Shown here in pieces: positions 30,082 to 38,247 of a stretch of DNA of 64,000 nt. A program made the translations under genes and the position numbers. Origin of the DNA: Streptomyces melanogenes (GTDB taxonomy: Bacteria > Actinomycetota > Actinomycetes > Streptomycetales > Streptomycetaceae); the NCBI RefSeq assembly GCF_014649795.1, contig NZ_BMTS01000001.1, positions 1-64,000 on the forward strand, read 5' to 3'. Positions within the stretch are counted from its first letter, which is position 1. Each line of letters begins with the position of its first letter. A model generated the notes under the pieces. The model made no database searches and was not told the origin of the DNA. It saw only the letters and a program-made list of their open reading frames with translations.

Positions 30082-30876
30082 TCAACCCTCCGTTGGGCCC
30101 GGGGTAAACCCGCGCGGTATATCGGAACCGGTCGCCGCCCGGCGCGCTCCCGGCGTGTGTCCGAACGCCCGCCGGAAGACGTCGATGAACGCGCTCGTCG
30201 ACGACCAGCCGCACTGCTGGGCCACCGAGGTCACCGAGGCGTCCCCGGCCAGCAATACCAGGGCGTGGTGCAGCCGCAGTTGGGTGCGCCACTGCGGAAA
30301 CGTCATCCCCATCTCCGCGCGGAACAGCCGGGCCAGCGTCCGCGCGCTCGCCCCCACCGCCGCACCGAGCGCCGCCAGCGACCGGGGGTCGGCCGGGTCG
30401 TCGTCCAGGATCGCGCACAGGGCCGCGAGCCGGGGATCACGGGCGGTGGGCAGGTGCAGCGGCTGCTCGGGCGCGTGCCGCAGCTGGTCCAGGACGACTG
30501 CCAGCATCCGGCGTGCCTCGGGCGTCTCCTTCGGACCCGGCGAGCTGTACGCGATGATCAGCTCCCGCAGCAGCGGCCCCACCGCCAGGACCGCGGGCCG
30601 GGCGAGCCCCAGCGGATCGCGGTCCACCGGAACGCCCACCGTGTGCAGGGCGGTCCCGCCGTACGCCCGGTGCTCGTGCGGTGTCCCGGCCGGCACCCAG
30701 ATCGCCCGGGTGGCCGGGGCGACCCAACTGCCCGCGTCCGTCGTGACCGACAGGACGCCCCGGCCCGCGTAGACGACCTGGTGCACCTCGTGGCGGTGCG
30801 CCAGCACACCCGTACCCGGCGCGAGGTACCTCGTCGTGGTCGGGATGTGCGGCGGACCGTGGCGGAATATCGGCAC
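30082..30876 (-). CDS. AraC-family regulator with N-terminal cupin
   Basis: This 264-residue regulator opens with a cupin-like sensor domain (YLAPGTGVLAHRHEVHQVVYAGRGVLSV, WVAPATRAIWVPAGTPHEHRAYG). It ends with an AraC double HTH (SLAALGAAVGASARTLARLFRAEMGMTFPQWRTQLRLHHALVLLAGDASVTSVAQQCGWSSTSAFIDVFRRAFGHTPG). The GTG at 30876 gives a start shared by homologues; its ribosome site is weak. It is divergent from an MFS gene 54 bp away and likely controls it. Confidence 0.88.
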   Translation of the reverse strand: MPIFRHGPPHIPTTTRYLAPGTGVLAHRHEVHQVVYAGRGVLSVTTDAGSWVAPATRAIWVPAGTPHEHRAYGGTALHTVGVPVDRDPLGLARPAVLAVGPLLRELIIAYSSPGPKETPEARRMLAVVLDQLRHAPEQPLHLPTARDPRLAALCAILDDDPADPRSLAALGAAVGASARTLARLFRAEMGMTFPQWRTQLRLHHALVLLAGDASVTSVAQQCGWSSTSAFIDVFRRAFGHTPGARRAATGSDIPRGFTPGPTEG

Positions 30877-30930
30877 AGTCCGGCACTTTATCGGAAGCCC
30901 GCCGACGGGCCGCGCTCGCAGGATCGAGGG

Positions 30931-32151
30931 GTGACGACGACAGCGCAGCCATCGGGCTCCACCAGGAAACCGTCCGCGACCGCCGTGATGGCCCTCGGCC
31001 ACGCCACGGTCGACTTCTACCAGGGGGCGGTGCCCGCGCTCGTCCCCTTCCTGGTCGCCGAGCGCGGCTACGGCTATACGGCCGCCTCCGGCATCGTCCT
31101 CGCCGTGACTCTGCTTTCCTCGGTGGTGCAGCCGCTGTTCGGGGCGCTCACCGACCGCCGGACGATGCCGTGGCTGATCCCGGTGAGCAGCCTCTGCGCG
31201 GGTGTCGGCATCGCGCTGTCCGGGCTCGGCGGCTCGTACGTCCTGACCTGGCTCGCGGTCGCGCTCGCCGGGATCGGCGTCGCCGCCTACCACCCGGAGT
31301 CGGCGCGGCTCGCCCGCACCGCCGCCCGGGGCAGTCATGTCGCCATGGGGTGGTACTCGCTGGGCGGCACCCTCGGCTTCGCGCTCGCGCCGGTCGTCGT
31401 CGGGCCGGTGCTCACGGCCGGGGGGCTGGGCGCGACGCCGTGGCTGGTGGTGCCCGCGGCGGCCGGGGTGCTGGGGACGGTGTCCGCGATCCGGGTGCTC
31501 GCGCGGCGGGCTGCGGTCGGGCGGGCCGCCGCAGCCCGGTCCGCGGCGCCGGACAACTGGCCGGCGTTCCTGCGGCTTTCGGCGGTCGTGGTCTGCCGCT
31601 CGGTGGTGTTCGTCGGGCTGAGCGCCTTCATCGGGCCCTACGCCCAGGAGCGCGTCGGCGGCGGTCCCGCGACCGGGTCGGCCGCGCTGTTCACCCTGTT
31701 CGCGGGCGGCGCCGCCGGGACGGTCGCCGGGGGACGGCTCGCGGTGCGCTGGGGCCGGGTCCGTACCGTACGGCTCGCGTACGCCGCCTCCGTCCCGGTC
31801 GTCGCGGGCGTGGTGCTGGTGCCCGGACCCGGGCTCTTCGTCTTCGCGGCGCTCGCGGCCGCCGTGCTGTACGTGCCGTTCTCCCTCCATGTGACCCTCG
31901 GCCAGGACTTCCTGCCGAGCCGGGTCGGCACGGCCAGCGGAGTCACGCTAGGGCTCGCGGTGAGTGTCGGGGGAGTGGTGTCGCCCGGGATCGGGGCGCT
32001 GGGTGAGGCGGCGGGGCTCGGGGTTGCGCTCGCCCCGCTGATCGGCCTGTGCGCCCTGGCCTGGTGGCTGGCGCGCGGGCTGCCCGAGCCGGACACGGAG
32101 GCCTACGGGGCGAGCACCGGCAGCGCGCGCGGCACCACGTCCAGCGTGTAG
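30931..32151 (+). CDS. MFS transporter, fosmidomycin-resistance (Fsr)-like
   Basis: This 406-residue 12-TM permease begins TAVMALGHATVDFYQGAVPALVPFLVAERGYGYTAASGIVLAVTLLSSVVQPLFGALTDRR, the hallmark opening of the fosmidomycin-resistance-like branch. The sequence AAYHPESARLARTAARGSHVAMGWYSLGGTLGFALAP is also family-specific. It exports an antimetabolite or toxic intermediate. It is divergent from the AraC gene and close to the NOS and the ligase/lyase cluster, so self-protection is possible. The GTG start has AGGA eight bases upstream. Its last 49 bases overlap the convergent lipid-kinase gene. Confidence 0.85.
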   Translation: MTTTAQPSGSTRKPSATAVMALGHATVDFYQGAVPALVPFLVAERGYGYTAASGIVLAVTLLSSVVQPLFGALTDRRTMPWLIPVSSLCAGVGIALSGLGGSYVLTWLAVALAGIGVAAYHPESARLARTAARGSHVAMGWYSLGGTLGFALAPVVVGPVLTAGGLGATPWLVVPAAAGVLGTVSAIRVLARRAAVGRAAAARSAAPDNWPAFLRLSAVVVCRSVVFVGLSAFIGPYAQERVGGGPATGSAALFTLFAGGAAGTVAGGRLAVRWGRVRTVRLAYAASVPVVAGVVLVPGPGLFVFAALAAAVLYVPFSLHVTLGQDFLPSRVGTASGVTLGLAVSVGGVVSPGIGALGEAAGLGVALAPLIGLCALAWWLARGLPEPDTEAYGASTGSARGTTSSV

Positions 32152-33014
32152 CGCGCCGAGCCGGTGTACAGCAGGTCCCCGTCGTGCTCGAAGAAGAGCG
32201 GCTCGCCGTCCGTGCGCTCCACCACCACCCGGCGCCCCCGTGCGTACACCACCCCGTCCCGCCCCACATGGCTGCCGTCGCGGGCCAGGCGCACCATGTC
32301 CCGCAGCGGCAGTTCGGCGCCCGCCACACAGATGTCGAGCAGCCCGTCGTCCAGCACCGAGCACGGCAGCGGCATGAACTGCCCGCCCCGCCGCCGCCCG
32401 CCGCCCACCAGGACCGACACGGTCGCCCCGGACTGCACGACGACCCCGTCCACGCTCACCCGGCCCCGGTACGGCCGGAAGGCGATCATCGTGCGCGCCA
32501 CCGCCGTCTGATAGCGGCGCCGGCCCGTCCCCAGTGCGTCCCGCACACTGGTGAGCGCCTGCGCGGCGAGCCCCGACGAGGCGCCGAGCAGCGCCAGTTC
32601 ACCGGTCTCCGCTATCCGCGCCAGATCGACGCGGCGCACGTGCGGCGCGGACAGGGCGGCCTCCAGGGCGGCGGGCCACGGGCGGTCGGACCAGAGCTCC
32701 CGGTAGAAGGAGTTGCCGCGGCCGCCGGGCAGGACGAGCAGGGCGGCGCGCCGCTCCTCCCGCCCGGCGAGCAGACCCGTCACGATCTCGTGGGCGGTGC
32801 CGTCGCCGCCGACGCAGACCAGTACGGCCGGGCCGCCCGGCCCGCCCGCGGCGCGGGCGAGCTGACGGGCATGGCCCGGCCGCTCTGTCACAGCCAGCTC
32901 GACGGGCGTACCGGCCCCCGCGATCCGTCGCGCGACCTCGTGAGCCATCTCCCGGGAGTGCGTTCCCGCGGCTGGATTGGCCACCACCAGAACGGACTTG
33001 GGGGACGGACTCAT
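32103..33014 (-). CDS. Diacylglycerol/sphingosine-kinase-like lipid kinase
   Basis: This 303-residue protein of the DAGK catalytic family has VLVVANPAAGTHSREMAHEVARRIAGAG, the nucleotide loop VCVGGDGTAHEIVTGLL (GGDGT) and LPGGRGNSFYREL. The C-terminal domain contains FMPLPCSVLDDGLLDICV. Such enzymes phosphorylate diacylglycerol or related lipids and recycle them to phosphatidate. In the usual LGTxN motif the residues are LPGGRGNSF, a small change. The ATG at 33014 is 37 bases after a tRNA-like gene on the same strand, so the two may share a transcript. Confidence 0.82.
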   Translation of the reverse strand: MSPSPKSVLVVANPAAGTHSREMAHEVARRIAGAGTPVELAVTERPGHARQLARAAGGPGGPAVLVCVGGDGTAHEIVTGLLAGREERRAALLVLPGGRGNSFYRELWSDRPWPAALEAALSAPHVRRVDLARIAETGELALLGASSGLAAQALTSVRDALGTGRRRYQTAVARTMIAFRPYRGRVSVDGVVVQSGATVSVLVGGGRRRGGQFMPLPCSVLDDGLLDICVAGAELPLRDMVRLARDGSHVGRDGVVYARGRRVVVERTDGEPLFFEHDGDLLYTGSARYTLDVVPRALPVLAP

Positions 33015-33051
33015 CGACGGACACCTCGGCGCGCTCGGCGAAGCAGTGCTG

Positions 33052-33146
33052 TGGCGGAGAGGACAGGATTTGAACCTGCGCGGGCTGTTCGCGCCCGGTC
33101 CGGAACACGCCCGGAACCCCCGTTGGACCTCTTCGGGTACCTCTCC
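33052..33146 (-). tRNA. Class II tRNA-like gene with irregular anticodon arm
   Basis: Read on the minus strand it shows a 7-bp acceptor (GGAGAGG/CCTCTCC), TA at positions 8-9, and a D arm CCCG/CGGG with GG in its loop. A long variable arm (CGGGC/GCCCG), a standard T arm (GCAGG-TTCAAAT-CCTGT), discriminator G and encoded CCA follow. Those are serine-type features. The anticodon arm is odd: extra bases separate it from the D stem, the stem is TCCGG/CCGGA, and the loop is GCGTGTT. This lacks U33 and formally gives anticodon GTG. It may be a noncanonical tRNA, a regulatory tRNA-like RNA or a pseudogene. Confidence 0.6.
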
Positions 33147-33179
33147 CATCGTCGTACGGATGGATCCTCGCCGGGGCCG

Positions 33180-33208
33180 CTGAGACCCCACTGAGACGAC
33201 ACTGAGAC
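33180..33208 (+). promoter_or_regulatory. SARP-type triple direct repeat, site A
   Basis: CTGAGAC occurs three times, starting at 33180, 33191 and 33202, exactly 11 bp apart. One helical turn spacing of heptamers is the signature of SARP activator sites, followed about 6 bp on by a TCTTAC-like -10. It points toward the SGNH-like gene. Confidence 0.8.
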
Positions 33209-33366
33209 GCGTGTCTTACCCGGCCCGCCACCCGGGCACGCCGTCCGCCCGGCGCATGGCCCGATCCGCCCGCAGAACAACTGTCCCGGTGCCACGGGCA
33301 GTTGACTACCGGCCCGCCGGTCATTACGACGGCAGCGCGGGGGCGAGCGAAAGGCTGGGCTGTGCG

Positions 33367-34038
33367 ATGGAGGACGACGATCCGCGCTGTCTGCGCCCGG
33401 GCGAGGCCCGGACCCTGCTGGCCGGCCTCCCCTGGCGCCGCGCCGTGGTGCTCAGCGGGCAGGAGGGCAGACTCGCCCGCAGTGCCGTGGTCCCCGGCTA
33501 CCGGCCCCGGGTCTGGCCCGACCGGGTGGCCCGGGCGCTGCGCGAGGCCCGCCCCGGCCTCGCCTGCCTCCTGGTGCAGGCCCGGCGCGAACTCGTCCTC
33601 GCCGAGGTGCGCTCCCGCCAGCTGGCCCAGGCGCTCGCCTTCCGGGCCGACCTGGCCCTGATCGCCTGCGGCGGGCCCGATGTGCGGGCGCGCCGGTTCG
33701 ACGCGGACGCGGTGGAGACCGAACTCAGCCGAATTCTCGCCTCGTTGAAGGAGGCGGAGTGCCGCCACACCGTGGTGGTCAGCCCCTTCGACTGGTCCGC
33801 CTCCGGCCAGCTGACCCCCGCCCAGCGCGACCGGGTGCGGTCCCGCCAGCGCCTCCTCGTGGAGCGCCTGACGATAGTAACGCTTCGTCATGGGGCGCTG
33901 CACATCGACCTGATGGGCCAGCCCGACACCGACCCCGGAACGCTGTGGAGCCCGCAGCCGGGCCGCCTCAACAGCCGGGGCCACGCCCTGGCGGCGGCAC
34001 TGGTGGTGCGGACCCTGGCGGCCCGGCTCGCACCCTAG
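33367..34038 (+). CDS. SGNH/GDSL-hydrolase-like pseudoenzyme
   Basis: The 223-residue protein follows the SGNH fold (GYRPRVWPDRVARALREARPG, RADLALIACGGPDV, LLVERLTIVTLRHGALHIDLMGQP, RLNSRGHA) but has lost its catalytic residues. GDS reads SGQ (Ser to Gln32), GGND reads GGPD (Asn to Pro104), and in the end motif SPDRLHLN the Asp and His become Gln197 and Arg200. It cannot be a normal esterase. Binding, scaffolding or regulation are options. A SARP-type site lies 160 bases upstream, and the gene converges on the aminotransferase-like gene. The ribosome site (GAAAGG) is distant; the start could be elsewhere. Confidence 0.65.
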   Translation: MEDDDPRCLRPGEARTLLAGLPWRRAVVLSGQEGRLARSAVVPGYRPRVWPDRVARALREARPGLACLLVQARRELVLAEVRSRQLAQALAFRADLALIACGGPDVRARRFDADAVETELSRILASLKEAECRHTVVVSPFDWSASGQLTPAQRDRVRSRQRLLVERLTIVTLRHGALHIDLMGQPDTDPGTLWSPQPGRLNSRGHALAAALVVRTLAARLAP

Positions 34039-34043
34039 CGCCC

Positions 34044-35270
34044 TCAGCCTCGGGGGCGGCGGCCCGCCTCGGCGCGGCAGGACCGGTCCAGCGCCTCGTA
34101 CAGATGGTCCAGATCGGCCCGGGTGAGCACGGCGGGCGGGGCGAGGCGCAGGACGTGCGGGGCGCCGGGCGCCCTGCCGGTGATCACGCCGTGCCGGACC
34201 AGCTCGATCAGCAGCCCGGCCGCCGCGTCCGGGCCGGTGAACTCGATGCCGAGGAGCAGCCCCCGCCCTCGCACCTCGCGCACCGCCGGTCCGTAGTGCC
34301 CGCGCACGATCCGGCCGGTCACCCGCAGGATCTCCGCGCCGAGCACCCGGGCCCGCCCGACCAGGTTGTCCTCGCGCAGTGCCGCGACCGCCCCGCGCGC
34401 GGCCGCCATCGCCAGCGGCGCCCCTGAGCAGGGGTACGGGTCGGCGTACGGGGCGTGGTCGAAGGCGGCGGACGCCCCGGCCGTCGCCACCACTGCCGCC
34501 AGCGGGACCACTCCGGCGCCAAGGGCCCCGCCGACGAGGAGCAGATCCGGCGCGACCTCCTCGCCGCCCGCGCCCCACCAGGCCCCGAGCCGCCCGAGCC
34601 CCGTCGCGGTCTCGTCGAGGGCGAGGAGCGCCCCGTACTCCCGGCACAGCGCGGCCACACTCCGCAGGAAGCCGGGCGGCGGCAGCACCACCCCGGCACC
34701 GCCCTGCACGGGTTCGACGAGGACACCGGCCCGCCCGGGCAGCCCCGCGAGCACCCGCCGCAACGCGGCCGTGTCGCCGTACGGGACCACGGAGCTGCTC
34801 GTAGGCGTCAACTCATCGATATTCGCCGCATGCTGACTGCCCGTCATGGTGACGATCCGGGTCCGGCCCCGGGCGCGGGCCATCCGGGCCGCGAGGGTCA
34901 GGGCCTGGACGGCCGAGCCGGTGAAGTGGACCCGTTCCAGGCCCGGCGGGGCGACCGAGAGGAGTGCGTCGGCGGCGAGCGCGGACTGCGGCTCCGGGAA
35001 GAGGCCGCTCGCCATCGGCCGGTGCTCCAACTGCTCGCGGACGTGGCGCAGCACGGTCGGATGGCGCGCCCCGGTCAGCGGGATGCCGAGGCCGCCGCAG
35101 TCCAGGAACCGGCCGCCCGCGTCGGTGGTGATCCAGGCGCCCTGGGACGCCACCTCCACCTGGCCGCCGAGGAGTTCGCCGAGGGCGCGCCCCTCGCCCG
35201 TCCGGGAGCGGTACAGCCTGCGCAGTGCCTCGCGGCCGGTCCGCTGCCGGACGACCGCCGCCACCGTCAT
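34044..35270 (-). CDS. Class III aminotransferase-like protein lacking the PLP lysine
   Basis: This 408-residue protein has the overall class III (ornithine/acetylornithine) aminotransferase layout. It includes FLDCGGLGIPLTGARHP, VLVEPVQGGAGVVLPPPGFLR and the PLP-ring aspartate in LLALDETATGLGRLG (Asp219). The Schiff-base lysine motif GKALGGG is VGGALGAG, so the lysine is Gly248 (codon GGG). The SGAEA-like motif reads FTGSAVQA, and the YHG stretch reads SQHAAN. It is probably unable to transaminate. It might bind a ligand or act with a partner. It is divergent from the DUF2156-like gene with SARP repeats between them. Confidence 0.75.
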   Translation of the reverse strand: MTVAAVVRQRTGREALRRLYRSRTGEGRALGELLGGQVEVASQGAWITTDAGGRFLDCGGLGIPLTGARHPTVLRHVREQLEHRPMASGLFPEPQSALAADALLSVAPPGLERVHFTGSAVQALTLAARMARARGRTRIVTMTGSQHAANIDELTPTSSSVVPYGDTAALRRVLAGLPGRAGVLVEPVQGGAGVVLPPPGFLRSVAALCREYGALLALDETATGLGRLGAWWGAGGEEVAPDLLLVGGALGAGVVPLAAVVATAGASAAFDHAPYADPYPCSGAPLAMAAARGAVAALREDNLVGRARVLGAEILRVTGRIVRGHYGPAVREVRGRGLLLGIEFTGPDAAAGLLIELVRHGVITGRAPGAPHVLRLAPPAVLTRADLDHLYEALDRSCRAEAGRRPRG

Positions 35271-35322
35271 GTCCCGGTTCGCCCCCTCTTTCCGAAGAAC
35301 ACCGGAAAGCTGCCACCGCCCG

Positions 35323-35351
35323 CTGAGAAGAATCTGAGACGGGACTGAGAC
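35323..35351 (+). promoter_or_regulatory. SARP-type triple direct repeat, site B
   Basis: CTGAGA starts at 35323, 35334 and 35345, exact 11-bp period, with CTGAGAC in the last two. It lies in the divergent promoter between the aminotransferase-like and DUF2156-like genes and has the same core and orientation as site A. Confidence 0.8.
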
Positions 35352-35411
35352 CCGTGTGTCAGGGAATTGGGGCCCGCGGCTGCCACGATGCTCAGGACAG
35401 GGGGGAATGTC

Positions 35412-36344
35412 ATGAGTATCGGTACCTTCGCCGTTGACGGCGGCGACACGGTTTTCGGAGCGTTACGGGCCTACGGCGACAATCCCAGCGCGTTCCTCGC
35501 GATGAACGAGGGGAAAGAGTACTTCACCGTTGCGGGCAGGCACGGAGTGATCCCTTATCGGGATACCGGCAGCCATCTGCGTCAATCCGCCGGAGTGATC
35601 GCTTCCCACGACGGCCAGGAGCCGTTGCTGCGCGCCTTCACGGAATTCGCCGCACAGCGCTGCCGCAAAGTGGTCGCCACCCGGCTGCGGCGCCCGGAGG
35701 CCGAACTCTTCTCGCGCTGCGGCTTCACGGTGAACCAGGCGGGCTCGTCCTATTCGGTCTACCTGCCGGAATTCCGCCTCGGCGCCCCGCGCCTGGCCGA
35801 CCTGCGGCTCGCGGTGTCCCGGGCGTGGCTGGCGGGGCTGCAGGCGGCGGAAGCGGCGGAAGCGGCGGACGGGGACAGCGCGGCCGGGCCCGGGGAGGAG
35901 GCCGACGGGCGGCGGGTGTTCACGGGCCGGATCGGCGACGAGGTGGTCGCATCCGTCACGTATCTGCCGGTCTTCGGCACCCGTCCGGGCTGGCTGCACC
36001 ACACCGCGCACCGGCTGCCGGGCGCGCCGCAAGGCGCCCTGGAAGCGGTCGGCCTGGAGGCGGTACGGGTCTTCGCGGCCGAGGAGGCGCAGTGGCTGCA
36101 CCTCGGCTTCACCCCGTTCGCCGAACTGGGCGCACAGTACGAGCTGGCCTCCGCCAGTGTGCTGGCGGCGCGGCTGCTGCGGCTGGCGGCCGAGCGCGGT
36201 GAGTGGCGGCACGCGACGGCCGGGCGCCTCGCCCACCAGCGGCTCTGGGATCCGCATCTGGTGCAGCCCGGCTATCTGGCATGGCAGGGCCGAGCGGCCG
36301 CCGGGGCGCTCGGCGAGCTGTTGCGGCTCGCCAAGTCGCCCTGA
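35412..36344 (+). CDS. DUF2156/GNAT-like acyl- or aminoacyl-transferase-like protein
   Basis: This 310-residue protein resembles the C-terminal domain of phosphatidylglycerol lysyltransferases (DUF2156, two tandem GNAT folds). It has YFTVAGRHGVIPYRDTGSHLRQSAGVIASHDGQEPLLRAFTEFAAQRC, FSRCGFTVNQAGSSYSVYLPEF, and late LEAVRVFAAEEAQWLHLGFTPFAEL. It has no membrane segment, unlike MprF. Those enzymes transfer an amino acid from charged tRNA, or an acyl group, to a lipid or other acceptor. A SARP-type site precedes it, and the SARP gene follows convergently 15 bp away. AGGGGGG lies ahead of the ATG. Confidence 0.65.
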   Translation: MSIGTFAVDGGDTVFGALRAYGDNPSAFLAMNEGKEYFTVAGRHGVIPYRDTGSHLRQSAGVIASHDGQEPLLRAFTEFAAQRCRKVVATRLRRPEAELFSRCGFTVNQAGSSYSVYLPEFRLGAPRLADLRLAVSRAWLAGLQAAEAAEAADGDSAAGPGEEADGRRVFTGRIGDEVVASVTYLPVFGTRPGWLHHTAHRLPGAPQGALEAVGLEAVRVFAAEEAQWLHLGFTPFAELGAQYELASASVLAARLLRLAAERGEWRHATAGRLAHQRLWDPHLVQPGYLAWQGRAAAGALGELLRLAKSP

Positions 36345-36359
36345 CGGACGCCCGGTCGG

Positions 36360-37121
36360 TCAGAGCGCCACCGGCTCTCTGCGCAGGATGTCCTGGAAGC
36401 GTGCGCGCAGCGCGTCCCCGGGCTCCAGGCCGAGGTGGTGCGAGAGCCGCTGCCGGGTGCGGTGGTAGGCGTCGAGCGCCTCGGCCTGCCGCCCCGACCG
36501 GTACAGCGCGGTGATGAGCTGCTCGCAGAACCGCTCGCGCAGCGGGTACTGGGCGTGCAGCTGCTGGAGTTCGGTGATCACCTCGCGGTGCCTGCCGAGG
36601 TCGAGCTCGGCGTCGAAGAGGTGCTCGTACGCCATCAGCCGCACCTCGGTGAGCCGGGTGTAGGCGAGCCGGCTGATCATGCCCTGGCCGGTGTCGAGAA
36701 GGGCGGGCCCGCGCCACAGGGCCAGGGCCTCGGTGAGCAGCCGGACCACGCGCTCGGGCGAGGCCCGGCGCGCGGCGGTGGCCTGCCGCACCAGGGCGGT
36801 GAACAGCGAGGCGTCGACGTCCCGTTCGGGCAGCGACAGCGCATAGCCGAAGCTGGACGTCTGGATGAGGCCGCGCGGGCCGTCGCGCCCCGTGCGGGAC
36901 TCGATGATGCGGCGCAGCCGGGCGACATGGCCCTGGAGCGAGTTCTCCGCGTTGCGCGGGAGTTCCTCGCCCCACAGCTCGTCGATGAGGTCGTGACGTG
37001 AGACGGGCCGGTTGGGCGACAGGGCCAGTGCGGCCACGATCGCCCTGAGCTTCTCGCCGGGAATCCGGAAGGTGAGATGGCCGTCGGTGATTTCCAAAGA
37101 TCCGAGCAGGCGAACTTTCAA
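36360..37121 (-). CDS. SARP-family transcriptional activator
   Basis: This 253-residue regulator is the short SARP type: an OmpR-like winged helix (MKVRLLGSLEITDGHLTFRIPGEKLRAIVAALALSPNRPVSRHDLIDELWGEELPRNAENSLQGHVARLRRIIE) followed by a bacterial transcriptional activation domain (VDASLFTALVRQATAARRASPERVVRLLTEALALWRG). A TTG start follows GGGGGAAG. SARPs turn on antibiotic pathways by binding 11-bp-spaced heptamers near the -35. Two such sites lie within 4 kb, before the SGNH-like and DUF2156-like genes, so this is the likely activator of this small locus. Confidence 0.93.
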   Translation of the reverse strand: MKVRLLGSLEITDGHLTFRIPGEKLRAIVAALALSPNRPVSRHDLIDELWGEELPRNAENSLQGHVARLRRIIESRTGRDGPRGLIQTSSFGYALSLPERDVDASLFTALVRQATAARRASPERVVRLLTEALALWRGPALLDTGQGMISRLAYTRLTEVRLMAYEHLFDAELDLGRHREVITELQQLHAQYPLRERFCEQLITALYRSGRQAEALDAYHRTRQRLSHHLGLEPGDALRARFQDILRREPVAL

Positions 37122-37206
37122 CGTGCTTCCCCCGTGCTTCGTGCTGAATCCTATGACTCCGCCGACGCCGGACAGGGATCTTCCGGCAGCGCCGGTGGAT
37201 TTGGAT

Positions 37207-37231
37207 GATCACCGCTCGAAGAGCGGTGATC
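37207..37231. terminator. Perfect 11-bp inverted repeat between SARP and NAD-kinase-like genes
   Basis: GATCACCGCTC (37207-37217) and GAGCGGTGATC (37221-37231) flank a 3-nt GAA loop. It lies 86 bases before the SARP start and 123 after the preceding gene's stop. Either terminator or operator is possible; a T-run is absent. Confidence 0.5.
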
Positions 37232-37353
37232 TTACCCCGTAACGAACATGGATGAAGAGTATTTGTCGCTTCTGACACGGTCAACGCAATTGAAAGTCGG
37301 GTGACGCACTGTGAGGGGGCTCACGCGGGAGCGCGCCCACGGTCCGGTGCGAT

Positions 37354-38247
37354 TCAGCCGACGAGCCGGAGCGCGGTGTCCGACCGCCCCACGCTCACCG
37401 TCTGACCCCATGTCAACTCCAGTGCGTCGGACTCGATTCCGTCGCCGAAGGCGACGAGCCGGTCCGACTCCACGGTGAGGCGCAGCCTTTCGGCGTACTC
37501 AAGCACCCCTTCCACCAGGCTTGTTCCGGTGGTGGGCGAGGGCCAGGCCTCCCGTACGAACCAGATGAGCCGGGGGTCGGCCGGGCCCGGCAGCGCGAGG
37601 CGGCTGCCGCGCTGCTGCCACAGCGAGCGCAGCCAGCCCGTGGACCCGGTGCCGGTGCCCACCAGCAGGCCGGAGGAGGCCTGGGGTTCCGGGGCGGCGG
37701 CCGGGTCGTCGGGGCCCAGGCGGTAGCGGGCGGTCTGGTGGCCCGGCGGGCCCAGATAGATCTCGTTCAGCGCCAGCAGCCGCTGGGTGTCGTCCGCGAC
37801 CGCCTCCACCATGGTGAGCTCGTCGGCGCGGGCCGTGGCGGCGCACGGCAGCAACGCGCCCGCGTCGGAAGGCCGGTGGCGCACCAGCACGCCCGGGTTG
37901 CGGCCCGGGTCGGTGTCGATGCCGACCACGGGCTGCCCCGAGAGGTACTTGGCCGTGTTGGCGACGAGCCCGTCCTGCCCGACCACCACGACCACGTCCT
38001 CCGGCGCGAACAGGAACCGGTCCAGATCGGCGCGCTCCACCTGCGACTGCCGCCACTGGAGCGGCACGGCCGCCGCCACCTCGGCGAGTGCCCGCCGGGT
38101 GCGGTGGTGGCGCTCGGCCACCTCGTCGAGGGAGCGCCCGCGCGAGGCGAGGAAGAACGCGGCCTGGCCGTGGGTGCCGTGCCGGGCCAGCAACTCCTCG
38201 TACTCCGTGGTGCGGTGGACGAGCACCGCGCGCGGCGCGAGGCTCAC
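37354..38247 (-). CDS. NAD-kinase-like protein
   Basis: This 297-residue protein has the NAD/diacylglycerol-kinase fold. It includes VVVVVGQDGLVANTAKYLSGQPVVGIDTDPGRNPG (the GGDG motif reads GQDG) and VGTGTGSTGWLRSL (matching the family's TPTGSTAY), with the C-terminal strand ESDRLVAFGDGIESDALEL. The family's Asp in GGDG is kept, so activity may persist, but the change and the poor N-terminal match suggest a specialised paralogue. Its GTG overlaps the stop of the SPFH gene (GTGA), so the pair is co-translated. Role unknown; the pairing is also seen in other streptomycetes from memory. Confidence 0.72.
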   Translation of the reverse strand: MSLAPRAVLVHRTTEYEELLARHGTHGQAAFFLASRGRSLDEVAERHHRTRRALAEVAAAVPLQWRQSQVERADLDRFLFAPEDVVVVVGQDGLVANTAKYLSGQPVVGIDTDPGRNPGVLVRHRPSDAGALLPCAATARADELTMVEAVADDTQRLLALNEIYLGPPGHQTARYRLGPDDPAAAPEPQASSGLLVGTGTGSTGWLRSLWQQRGSRLALPGPADPRLIWFVREAWPSPTTGTSLVEGVLEYAERLRLTVESDRLVAFGDGIESDALELTWGQTVSVGRSDTALRLVG

